Assembly (NCBI RefSeq): GCF_029227915.1
Contig: NC_079880.1
Coordinates: 17,938,001-18,002,000, forward strand
Direction: 5' to 3'
DNA length: 64,000 nucleotides
Source of the DNA: Hydractinia symbiolongicarpus
Taxonomy: Eukaryota; Cnidaria; Hydrozoa; Anthoathecata; Hydractiniidae
The position numbers and the translations under genes are program-made. Positions 39,780 to 51,560 of this stretch are shown here, one piece after another. Position 1 is the first letter of the stretch. Each line of letters begins with the position of its first letter. The notes beneath the pieces were generated by a model, which was not told where the DNA came from, made no database searches, and saw nothing but the letters and a program-made list of their open reading frames with translations.

Positions 39780-42640
39780 TAGAAATTAAAAAAAGGTTGC
39801 GAAGCATTACGCAAGTTGCAAGCAAAATCGAAACTAGCCAATAGTTGACCCTAGTGCTTTTGTTTCTCTTTGATATAATACGACGAGGTGCTTACATCTT
39901 ACTGCAGCTGATATCTGGGAAATACACCAAAACTGAATATCATAGACGTAGAAAACCCTGGCGACGAGGTTGTAAAATAAACTCTCCGCGGAACAACAAC
40001 AACTCGTTGTGCAAAAGTAGTGATTTTTTGGCAAAAATACAATATATATATGCGGAATATTTCTTTTAAGAAGGTACGAGAAATTTAGATCGCGCGAAAC
40101 TAAACATAAACGATAACTAAGAAATTTCGTAAAACCTCTTTTTCACAGAATTATAAGATTAAATATTGACAATAATCACAATATTGTCAGTGGTGGCCGA
40201 CGTAAATCCAACATTGATGAAGCTTTTAGCACTAAAAATCCATGCAAAGTTATACTTTTATAAAGTTAAAACCCTTATTTTGAAAGAAATGCAATACATC
40301 GAGTTGTACAATCCGTAGTGTGCAAAAATGTCACGAATTAAGGGGATGCGCATCGTAAGGTACTCTTTTAACCGGAAAATAATACTCGGAACACAGATAA
40401 TAATAGAGACTTTCAGAGACAAGAAGGCGCACGAAGCAGCATGTGTTTTTTTTCACTTAAAAATAACGGCACTAGTTATGAAAACCGATTTCTTGAAGCC
40501 AATGAATCTGTTGCAATAAATTTTGTAAACTCACGAGAAACAATAAACAAAAACAAACATCTATAGAAACGAAAACAATTTATTAACTTTATCAAGATTT
40601 ATAAAACAGCTTCAAGTTTTTGACAGAAAAACAATAACAACGCGGGATGAGGTTTCGCTTTCTTCTTTTTATCTCACATATTGAAAGATAACATCTCTCG
40701 CTCATTGTACGCAATCTAAAAAGAAACAGAAAACATTCTTATATAGTATATTATATTATATATATAGTAAAGTCTTTAAATACATTAAAATCCAGTGCCT
40801 TTGAGAGACGATATTTAGAGCTAAATTTCTAAACTACAAATATATATCTTTTTTTGGGAAAGAGTGCTCAAATATTATTTACTAAATACAATATGATTGA
40901 TACATGCTTGATAGAATTAATAAAGTCATGCAACTCTGTTTACTTTGGGGGTTGTCTTCTTTTGGGGATTGGTAGTTCAGTCGGTAGAGTGTTCACTTCA
41001 TATTCATATGGGTTCAATCCCATATAACAGCTGTTCCTTAATGAACAGAAATTTAAAGGGTTTTTGTAGCTCAAATGGAAGCTTTTTAGCATTCTAGAAT
41101 CGTCATGTTGTCCCTCCTGGAACAATTGACAGGGTAAATTTATTGCAATTAACGAGGCTAACCACATAAAATATAGATCACTACTTTTTGTGGCCAAGAC
41201 AACAGAATTGAAGGCACTGTTTTCCATTTGGAAAGTACAAATTGTACTTAACAATTTGCTCAAGGTTGCCCTCACACTTATGGCTTTTTTGGCCAGTTTT
41301 TTTTTTTATCTTTTTTAAATATTTTATATATGTCCAAACTAAATCTCACAAAAACAATAATTACATTAACGGTTGCCACCATTATCGAACAAAAGTCCAA
41401 CTGGTCATTTGTGACTTCACACATCGTACATAAGCTAACTTCTTGAAAAATTTATTGCTATAGGTTTGACTGTTGAAGAATTTAACAAGATGTGAAAGTA
41501 GGTAAACAAAGTAGAATTTCCAGGTAAGGGCACCATTTGATAAAATAGTTCAGATTTAGAACATATATCAGTAAAAAGACCCTAGTAGCAAAAGTACAAA
41601 AGTTTTTAACCACAAATGAGCAAATACCTTAAAGAATAAAGAGGTATTTTCCCGTTAGTTTTGGATTGGTGACTTAAATTTATTTCCACAATGCAACAAA
41701 AAAAAGAAGCAACTTGAGTTTTAGGAAATATTTAAAAATCGTGTAATAAAATTTAAAAAAAAAGAGTTTTGTTAATCATTATGAATTGAATTTTCTTCTT
41801 CTGACTGTAGCTAGAGGTAGCTATCTAGCTAGCTAGCTAATGATTCGATTGAAGGATGACAGCAAAAATAATTTTCCATGGTGGCCATACGCACCAAAAA
41901 GTAATTTAGTTAGCTAGCTACATCAAACCAAGGAACGTAAATATAACTTTCAAATCATCCATACCTTCGCAACTCACTTTTCTTCTGCTGTATGAAAAGA
42001 ATACCACAAACATGCCAATTCAAGCTGATAATTTGGTACTTTAAAATCTTCTTTTTAATGAAGCCATAAATATAACACGTTTTTGCGCATTAAACGTTCA
42101 AATTAATATAATGTGCCTTCAAAAGGTAAATACAAGCTTTCCAAGTGCAAATATTAAGAGAAATAGCATGCCAGCTAAGCCAATTATTATCAGGACTTGG
42201 TATAAACTATGTATTTGTCTTAGGTCTGTAAAATACACGATAATTCAATTTAGCCGATAGCCGTTTTCTGATTGCTTGAGTTTACTTCCCAGCCTTTCGC
42301 TTCCGGCAAACGGAAAATCGGGAAATAACGGGGGGGGGGGGGGGGTTACGAAAGACGGGGGGTAGGGGGGTACAAAGCCTATTTACTGGCATTTTTAGCT
42401 AACATTTATAAGATCTGCTTGGTCCAAACTTATTTGTTCTATTAGACAAAAAAATAACCTACCTTTTCGAGAAAAAATATCAGTCATATCTCCTTAAGCT
42501 GATTTTATATGATTTTTTTTCTATCAAAATTTTGAGAATCTCAATAATTCTCTTGGTATACTTCGCGTAGCAAACGTGCTCCGCAATTTCGCTTCGCTTG
42601 CGAAGCTCAATTGCTTCGCAAAAACTTCACACTCTTAGCA
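39780..42640 (+). repeat. Family X repeat, copy B (with tRNA-like insert)
   Basis: About 2.9 kb that recurs in direct orientation at 49150-51360 and, for its right half, inverted at 26005-28060. The ends GGTTGCGAAGCATTACGC and the complement of GCGAAGCTCAATTGCTTCGCAA resemble short terminal inverted repeats. It includes a TA-rich ATATATAGT segment, a tRNA-like sequence near 40970, and a long G run (42331). No ORF with recognisable content. Confidence 0.75.
40965..41031 (+). repeat. tRNA-like sequence inside family X
   Basis: GGTAGTTCAGTCGGTAGAG and GGGTTCAATCCC match pol III A and B boxes with tRNA spacing, but the acceptor stems do not pair well. The same sequence is present in the other direct copy near 50264-50331, so it is part of the repeat, not an independent tRNA gene. 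Confidence 0.65.
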
Positions 42641-42694
42641 GTTCTTCTTAGATACTTTCAAAGTATATATATTTCGTAACAAATTGCTGGGGAG

Positions 42695-44176
42695 ATGTCT
42701 TGTAATAAACAAAATTCTCAAAGAAAGAGGCAAAGAAAGCCCCCTCAAAATAGACACTCAAAAAATGTATGTGCAATGGAAATTGTTACAGAAGTTACTC
42801 CAGAGTTAGAATGTTCTAGTTCTAAGAAACTAAATACAAATGATAAGAGCATGGATGTACCTGATGATAATATACAAAACACAGACTATTTCATCCTTTT
42901 TAATTACTCAATTAATTACTCAAGTTTTATTACGCCACTGTTAGTTTGTCCCGAATGTAAACGTCATCAACAGTTATATTTGATAACTCTGAAAAGCGAA
43001 TGGGACTGGTTCATCACTTGGAGTTTATGTGTATGACATGTGAATGGAAGGGCTCGTTATATTCTTCACCTCAATGTAAAAGGCAAACTCGCACTCAAGG
43101 TCGTCAAATATATGAGGCTAACGCAAGAGCGGTTATTGCGTTTCGAGAAATTGGACGCGGCCACCATGGAATGCAAACTTTCGCACATTGTATGAACATG
43201 CATAGCATTGGAAATGCATCATTCCATAGCTTAAACAATGGAGAAATTTATCATGCTTATGATAAGGCAGCTAAAGCTAGCATGAAAAGAGCAGCAAATG
43301 AACTTCAAGGTGAAAACATTAATGGTCCAGCGAGAAAGCGAGTAAAAATTGACGGCGCTTGGCAAAAACGGGGGCATGCCTCTCTAAACGGGGTTGTAAC
43401 CGCTTTTGTAGATGACAAAGTTGTAAATGTGGAAGCATTTTCGAAATATTGTCAAGGTTGTAGGATGTGGGAAAACAAAAAGGATACACCAGAATACAAC
43501 CGGTGGAAAGCCGATCATGTGTGTCACATAAACCATACCAAATCATCCCGTGCTATGGAGGCAGCTGGTGCAACAAATATGTTTTAGATAGATAGATAGA
43601 TGTGCATATTTTACATGGCTAGCCTCACAAATATCGAGGGATATACCCTGTCTATTATTTCCAGGAGGGGCCATGGCGTAGATGGAGAGTCCTAGAGTAT
43701 TTAATGCTCATTTTGAGCTACGCAGGCCCAATTAAAGCCCGCGCTCTACTAGACAACTCCCGGCAACATCCAACGGCCCACACAGTGTGCCATCTTCCCA
43801 ATTTCCCTCACATGGCTTGGGTTAACCCGGGGCTATGGTAACATTCACTCGCCCATGTTGAATCGCCGTCAAGAGGAATCGAACCCCGGTCTCCCGCACA
43901 GAGTACAAGAGCTATAACCACTAAACTACGGCGCCCCCGTTTTTTAATCGTTCTGTGGAGAAAAATAATTTAATCTACTCAGAATATTTAGGAGATGGAG
44001 ATACATCTTCTTTTAAAGAAGTTATAGATCAGGATCCTTATCAAAATTACAACGTTCAACCAATAAAACTTGAATGCATTGGACATGTCCAAAAAAGACT
44101 CGGAACTCGGCTGCGGAATATGGTGAAGTCGCACAAAGGGACAAAAAAAATAGTGTTAGTACCTGTTATGGAATAA
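42695..44176 (+). pseudogene. Mutator-like transposase, frameshifted and split by a SINE
   Basis: Starts MSCNKQNSQRKRQRKPPQ. A CPEC pair precedes a shift near 43000; the next frame has CMTCEWKGSLYSS, then RKRVKIDGAWQKRGHASLNG with the first catalytic-type Asp, and CQGCRMWENKKDTPEY, matching the Mutator-like domain common in cnidarian genomes. It stops where a SINE is inserted at 43585. Coding resumes at about 43945 (EYLGDGDTSSFKEV, ECIGHVQKRLGTRLRN) and ends in an out-of-frame tail. It encodes the cut-and-paste enzyme of a DNA transposon; this copy is dead. Confidence 0.8.
43585..43935 (-). mobile_element. tRNA-derived SINE, copy 3, inside the transposase gene
   Basis: Flanked by GTTTT (43581) and GTTTTT (43939), a target-site duplication. 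The tail (TAGA)n is at 43585 and the tRNA-like head ends at 43935. It interrupts the transposase between two codons of a continuous frame. Confidence 0.88.
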
Positions 44177-45680
44177 AACTTTGTATATCTATTAGCACTT
44201 ACGTTAGTAGCTACTCAATAAAGACAATTTGGATTGACATTGGACAAAATGACCTATGACGTTATCATATGACAATAGAAATAAAGAAATAGGAAATTAC
44301 AAATATTCTGGTCTGTAAATTACCAATATTTTGGTCTGCAAATTACACAGTATGCATGTCAATATTGTATGATGACTTTTTGTCACTATCACATACATAA
44401 TCCCATATTCACACAACTGGTTAGTTTAGAAAGCATTTATTTTTAGCACTACCATAAAAAAGTTGATACCACCTGTCAAAAAGGACAAAGTGACATTGAC
44501 AGGACAATTTTTGGAAATATTTTTTTTTATTTTCCAAAAGTCCAATAAAATTTAGGAAAAGTCACAAAATTTCAGGTAATTTCATAATCCAATATTTTAT
44601 ACCCCCCCCCCTCCCCCATACCAAATAGGGTTAACCCTATGTTTTTGCATTGTGTTTTTGGGAGATTAAGTTTGGACATATATAAAAATATTTAAAAAGA
44701 AAAAAAATTAGGGCTTCATCATTTTTTTACACATCTAACCCTATGTTTTTGCATTGTGTTTCATGAGCTTACAATAATATGGTATAGCTAAGTTATGATA
44801 CGTAAAAACTACTCTTGAATGACCCTTTAAGGATGTGAAAAGACATAATAGACATTAACCAAATTTCGTGTTGTTTCGTAACTTTTGTGTTCAGTATGGT
44901 ACATTAGTATGCGTGTGAGTTTTACAGTCTCAGGAAATCTTTTTGTGGTGCATTATTATTACTGTCAAATGTTGAATATTTTGAGTTTTTTTTATATTGT
45001 GGCAGGGGTTAATTTAAAAATTTCGAATTTTCGGAACAAAATAAATAAATGAACTTGGGAAGAGTTCATTTATTATTTTTTGCAATAAAATAAACATACT
45101 AGACTTATTAATAAATTTATAAAAAGAATGGCACTTGCCACCTATACTACTCAGTAAATAAACTTATAGACAAATTTTCCTCCTCTAAAAGGAATAGACC
45201 TATTTCAATATCCATTTCCATTCCGCAAAATACATAGCCGGAATAGACATACTAACATAAAAACGAGGTTAGTTTAGAGACAATTTTAATTTTCAAGCGA
45301 ACATCACACATATAGTCTGTTTACCTTTATTATTTCTCAAATTAACTTGTCAAATGGTCAAATTATAAACTTTTAGTAAAAAATAGAACATGGCACTTAT
45401 TTTATACCCCTTGGGCTTATTAAAATTACTGGTTTATATTTTTTTCTAGTGTTTACCTAGCTAGCTATTGTTTTTCTTATGACTGTGGTTTGGATTTTTT
45501 GAAAAATCTGTAAATAACGTTATTACTTGGCTATCCCTTTCCTCCAAAGTCTATTCTAAGCATGTTGGGTATTAGACTAAATATTGGGCAATACAATAAC
45601 CCAAGATAGTACTTATAAGTATCCTTGAGCTTTGATTATTTAAAAATCATGGTCTGTGAGAATGTTACGGTTGCAGCTAC
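44177..45680. other. Intergenic DNA with a family X end
   Basis: No gene seen. 44640-44920 is an inverted copy of the end of family X that also occurs at 50595-50870 (CATATATAAAAATATTT, GGGCTTCATCAT, ACTACTCTTGAATGACCC). A C run lies near 44605. Confidence 0.55.
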
Positions 45681-45681
45681 A

Positions 45682-46230
45682 GGTAATTGTTGTAGTTTTT
45701 TAAATTCACAAAATGTTCTGTCAATAGGTAGTATTGCCAGTATTATTATATTTATAAGTTTTGCCAGATTGTTATTCCACGTCAAGTATAACTATGGGTA
45801 TTGTAATTTATTTGTATGTAAAAGCAAAGATAAAAAATTTATGTATATAAAAATAATTTTCTTAAGGGGTGCTCTTCTTAGACAAATCTGATAGAATTAA
45901 CATAAAAACTTTTCTGTATTAACTTGTTGAGTTTCTGAATTTAATAATAATAGATAATTGTTGTAGTTTTTTAAATTCACAAAATGTTCTGTCAATAGGT
46001 AGTATTTCTATAAGTATTGCCAGTATTATTATATTTATAAGTTTTGCCAGATTGTTATTCCACGTCAAGTATAACTATGGGTATTGTAATTTATTTGTAC
46101 GTAAAAGCAAAGATAAAAAACTTATGTATATAAAAATAATTTTCTTAAGGGGTGCTCTTCTTAGACAAATCTGATAGAATTAACATAAAAACTTTTCTGT
46201 ATTATACTTGTTGAGTTTCTGAATTTAAGG
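45682..46230. repeat. Tandem duplication of about 273 bp
   Basis: 45682-45950 and 45955-46230 are near-identical (TAATTGTTGTAGTTTTTTAAAT...GTTGAGTTTCTGAATTTA); the second copy has a 12-bp insertion (TCTATAAGTATT-like). A short ORF spanning part of the first copy has no recognisable product. Confidence 0.8.
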
Positions 46231-48369
46231 TACTGTAAGGGGGCAATAGATTTTTTATACAGAAAACTATGTATTTTAATGAAATGATAATCAATAGGCA
46301 TTTTTGGGGGGAGAGGGTGATTCCTTCAAAAGCTAAGAGAATTGTAGATGAACAAACCGCTCACGGTTTGTTTCAAGTCACATCTTGTGTCAGTGCAATA
46401 ATGTTTAGCCAGGTAAGCTGGGCAGCTCTACCTTAGATATGTTTAGTACTTGATCGATTTACCACAATAACTTATAACCTATAAGTTATATGGCCTAAGA
46501 AAGTTAAGAAATTTTTAAATAAAATAAACAGCCTTACATGTTCAAGAAATGATAAACCTACAATACTAATATGAATCTGAACAGACAAACCAAAACAATA
46601 AACAATTTGTGATTACTGAGTACACTGGGTTGAGCCAAAATATGTTTATTATAAATGTATATTAAATGGAAAGGTTAAAGTGTATTAGCAGGGGAGTGTG
46701 ACAATAATAACGATACATAGCTGGGCAGCACATCATTTGAGTACAAGCTAGCTATAACATTCAACCTATAATATCTAGCTATGAAAAGCTGGGTAACTTT
46801 TTTAGGAAAATAATTATAACCTATACAATTATAATATATATAAATTATAATTATATAAGTTATATGAAGTTTGAGTAAACTAGGTAAACATTTTATAATT
46901 TACAGTATAGAATATATAAGCTTTTTGTAGGAGTAAGAAACAAGAAGTTTGTTGGCTAGCTAGCTATAGCTAGCCAACATTAAAGTTGCCATAAATACAC
47001 ACTTAACATCAATAAATATTCATAATTTTTGTCACACTACCACTACTAATACCCTCAATATACTTTTATCCACTACGATCCTTTCAATATGGCAGTTGAA
47101 AATTATAAAACCAACATTTGTTTATAGCTAAGGTCAGGACAGCTAGTAAACAACTTGGCGTCCTTAACTTTATCTAAACTAACCTCGTTTTCATGCAATG
47201 TTTTGATTTTTTGTCACCACGGCTAATCATGAAAATGCGATATTGAAATAGGTCTATTGTGAAAACGATTGATAATTTTGTCAGAGGAACATTGGATTGT
47301 AAACCTTAAAATACTTTTCAGCCAAAACCAGTGTATTTATTAATTTGTTTTTTATTAAGTTACAGTTAAAAGTTCTCGTAATATCAGCCTGTTGTTTCTT
47401 ATGATCATGTTTCTTATTATAAAAACACGTTTTTTTGTTTACAATAAGTCAGACAAACTGATATTTATTAGAATGAAACTAGGCCTTGTGTGTGCACTTC
47501 TATGTAAAAAGGCGATTGTTGTAACATGTAAAATTTCGGTGTGATTATGCCTGTAACATTAATGATGTTTTGAAATAATTTTTGTCATTTTCTTATGGGT
47601 TCTTATGGTTTTTTTTTGTTTTTTAGGTCATCTAGCTACACCTCGGAAGGCTGGAAGTTTAATGTATAGACAAGAATGTAATCTAACTACGTGCAAGACG
47701 TGATTAAACAAACAAATTAAACCCTATATGATGTTGCCATTATTATTTTGTAAATTTTTAGATTTTTAGATTGGATTCAAAATCACATTTTTTATTTACA
47801 AAAAGTGGAAGTTAATTTTAAATGTTTTGTATTGTTAGATTGCTTTCAGAAATGTTCAAAATCCACGCAATTAAAATTTCCAAAAGATATATTTTGTTTT
47901 ATTGCACCCGTTTTCGTCTGATTTGTTCTTGCGTTGTTTTAGTGCCTACACAACTTCCGAATTAAGTCCTACTTTGTTCTCACTCATGAAACTTTACGGT
48001 AGTGTAAAAAGAAGTGCAAAAAAATTCAGATTCTGGTTTGTCCTTTTTTTCTAACAAAATTCTGACTTAGGTTGTTAGTTGTAAAAACAGTTTTGTTCCT
48101 ATTCATCGAGAAATATTTGAGTTCTGTCCTTATAGAGTTGTTCTTACAAAAAGAGCGCGTAGTCCTGTCACATTCCCTAAAAAATTCTAAAAAATATACC
48201 AGAACAGGTTATTTAAATTGCTCAATTAGTTCTTGCAATTTTCCCGAATGTGGATGGCTCCCGAAATTAAATTCATCCTGGCTACAGCAGGGAGGGGGAG
48301 GGTGCTACTAGCTTCAAGGCCCATATCCCCGCGAACATTGCCGCCTCTGGTTCTTGATGAACAAATTTT
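46231..48369. other. AT-rich intergenic DNA
   Basis: No gene clearly supported. GTTGGCTAGCT pairs with AGCTAGCCAAC at 46951-46978 (11-bp stem). A pyrimidine tract and AG at 47626 precede a 25-codon open stretch ending at TGA 47703, a possible but unproven terminal exon. Confidence 0.45.
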
Positions 48370-49149
48370 GCTTGCAACTTGCGAGAATGCTTCGCAACCT
48401 ATTTTTAATTTCTAGGTATAACTGCTGCCTTCATTGTATAGATCTTGAAACGCTGATCAAGAATGTATAGGATCATGTAGTTTTAACAAACGGTTGCCAG
48501 AGATATTAAGGTTTAAAAGTTTTTTGATGACGTCATCAACCCGTATATTTCGAAACAGATTTAGGCACCCGGGTTTGGGATTACCCAAATTAGTCCTAGG
48601 TAGTCCCTAGTTACCCACGCGGTGAAAAATCATTGACGTTATCACCTTGTTTCCAAGTTATTTGGCCTTAAAGCTTTAAGTCCACTGTAATGGCTTCATT
48701 AATTTAATATAGGATATGGACGTTAAAGTAGTGTTATTGACGTGTTATTAAAATTTAACATTTGAGACATACTTTTTTCGGCGACATCAAAGGAAAACGA
48801 CGATATCCACTATGACCGTCACATACACTCCGTATTATTATATAAGATAAAAAATAAAAAAATTTACACTGCACTTAAAACTTTGAGGGTAAATAACTTG
48901 GAAAAGAGAGGTGGTGACGTCAGTTATTTTTCACCGCATGTGTAACTAGGACCTACCTGGGACCAACTTAAGTTTCCAAAGCCTGGGTTCCTGAATCCCA
49001 CTCGGATGAACGGGTTGATGACGTCACCAAAAAACCTTTTAACCACAATATTTTTGTAATCGTTTGCCAAAAGTATATGATCCTATACATTTTCTTGATC
49101 GGTGTTTCAAGATCTATACGATAAAGGCGACAGCTATACGAATTTCAAA
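48370..49149. repeat. CRE-like repeats facing each other between family X ends
   Basis: 48370-48413 is an inverted family X terminus (GCTTGCAACTTGCGAGAATG). 48414-48740 is a forward CRE-like copy with GATGACGTCATCAAC. 48860-49149 is an inverted CRE-like copy that ends where the direct family X copy begins (AGAAATTAAAAA). Confidence 0.7.
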
Positions 49150-51360
49150 AGAAACTAGAAATTAAAAAAGGGTTGCGAAGCATTACGCAAGTTGCAAGCA
49201 AAATTGAAACTAGCCAATAGTTGACCCTAGTGCTTTTTGTTTTTCTTTTATATAATACGGCGAGGTGCTAACATCTTACTGCAGCTGATATCTGGGAAAT
49301 ACACCAAAACTGAATATCATAGACGTAAAAACCCTGGGGACGAGGTTGCAGAACAAACTCACCGCGGAACAACAACAACTCGTTGTGCAAAAGTAGTGAT
49401 TTTTTGGCAAAAACACAATGTATATATATATATATATGCGGAATATTTCTTTTCAGAAGGTACGACAAATTTAGATCGCGCAAAAATAAACAAAAACGAT
49501 AACTAAGAAATTTCATAAAACCTCTTTTTCACAGAATTATAAAATTAAATATTCATAATAATCATAATATTATCAGTGTTGGACGACGTAAATCCAACAT
49601 TGATGAAGCTTTTAGCGCCAAAAACCCATGCAAAGTTATACTTTTATAAAGTTATTTTGAAAGAAATGCAATACATCGAGTTGTACAATCCGTAGTGTGC
49701 GAAAATGTCACGAATTAAGGGGATGACCGTCGTAAGGTACACTCTTTCAACCGGAAAATAATACTCGGAACGCAGATAATAATAGAGACTTTCGCGTTAA
49801 CGATTTCGGAGATAAGAAGGCGAACAAAGCAGCTTGTGGCTTTTTTTTCACGTAAAAATAACGGCACTAGTTATGAAAACCGATTTCTGCTGCAATGAAT
49901 TTCGAAAACTCACGGGAAACAATAAACAAAAACAAACAATCTACAGAAACGAAAACAATTTATTAACTTTATCAAGATTTATAAAACAACTTCAAATTTT
50001 TGACAGAAAACATCTCTCGCTCTCATTATACGCAATCTAAAAAGAAACAGAAAACATTTTTATATAGTATATTATATTATATATATAGTAAAGTCTCTAA
50101 ATACATTAAATTCCAGTACCTTTGAGGGACGATATTTAGAGCTAAATTTCTAAACTACAAATATATATCATTTTTTGGGACAGAGTGCTAAAAAAGTGTT
50201 TACTAAATACAATATGCTTGATATAATTAATAAACTTTGTTTACTTTGAGGGTTGTCTTCTTTTGGGGATTGGTAGTTCAGTCGGTAGAGCGTTCACTTC
50301 ATATTCATATGGGTTCAATCCCACATAACAGTTGTTCCTTATTGAACAGAACTTTAAATGGTTTCTGTAGCTCAAATAGAAGCTTTTTAACACTCAAGAA
50401 CCGTCTATGTTGTCCCTCCTGGAAAAAAATTGCCAGGCTAAATTTATTGGAATTAATGAGGCTTACCACATAAAATATAGATCACTACTTTTTGTAGCCA
50501 AGACAACAGAATTGAAAGCACTGTTTTCCATTTGGAAAGTTGTATTTAACAATTTGTTCAAAGTTGCCCTCATACTTATAGCTTTTTTGGCCAGTTGACA
50601 CGCATACTAATCTACCATACTGAACACAAAAGTTACGAAAAACATGAAATTTGATTAAGGTGTATTATGTGGTTTTACATTCTTAAAGGGTCATTCAAGA
50701 GTAGTTTTTACGTATCATAACTTAGCTATACCACATTATTGTAAGCTCATTAAACACAATGCAAAAACATAGGGTCGTAAAGAAAATGATGAAGCCCTAA
50801 ATTCTTTTTATCTTTTTTAAATATTATATATATATGTCCAAACTTAATCTCCCAAAAAAAAACAATTACATTAACGGTCGCCACCATTATCGAATGGATT
50901 GGTGACTTAAATTTATTTCCACGATGCAACAAAAAAAGAAGCAACTTGAGTTTTAGGAAATATTTAAAAATTGTATAATAAAATTTAAAAAGAAAGAGTT
51001 TTGTTAATACTTTATGAATTGAATTTTCTTCTAGACAGGACTTGGTATAAACTATGTATTTGTGTTCGGTCTGTAAAATACACGATAATTCAAATTAGCC
51101 GATAGCCGTTCTCCGATTGCTTGAGTGTACTTCCCAGTCTTTCACTTCCGGCAAACGGAAAATCGGGAAATATCGGGGGGGGGGGGGGTACGAAAGACGG
51201 GGGGTAGGGGGTACAAAGCCTATTTATTGGCATTTTTAGCTAACATTTATAACAACTGCTCGGTCCAATATCAGTCACATCTCCTTAAGCTGATTTTATA
51301 TGATTTTTTTTCTATCGAAATTTTGAGAATCTCAATAATTCTCTTGGTATACTTCGCGTA
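49150..51360 (+). repeat. Family X repeat, copy C
   Basis: Repeats 39780-42640 in the same orientation with internal deletions; it shares the start GTTGCGAAGCATTACGC, the TA-rich segment, the tRNA-like piece (50264-50331), the G run (51177) and the end AATTCTCTTGGTATACTTCGC. No gene. Confidence 0.75.
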
Positions 51361-51560
51361 GTAAATTATAGTAAATCTTCGCGTAGTAAATAATTTTCTC
51401 TTCGCTCGCAAAAATTTTTGTAGTTTAAAAAAAATTTGCTGACGTCAACAAAAATTTTAAACCTTTGCATCTCCTTAACCGTTCGTCAAAAGTACATGAT
51501 CCGATACATTTTGTTAATCAGCCTTTTGAGCTGTGCATAACAGAGGCAATTTGTAAACAA
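51361..51560 (-). repeat. CRE-like repeat fragment
   Basis: An inverted fragment with GCTGACGTCAACAAAAATTT and TACATGATCCGATACATTTTG, directly following family X copy C, the same juxtaposition seen at 26000. Confidence 0.6.

Noticed and set aside
46951-46978. 11-bp-stem palindrome of GCTAGC elements as a regulatory site
   Set aside because: GCTAGCTAGC runs occur repeatedly in this AT-rich DNA (27435, 41822, 45460), so it is more likely simple sequence.
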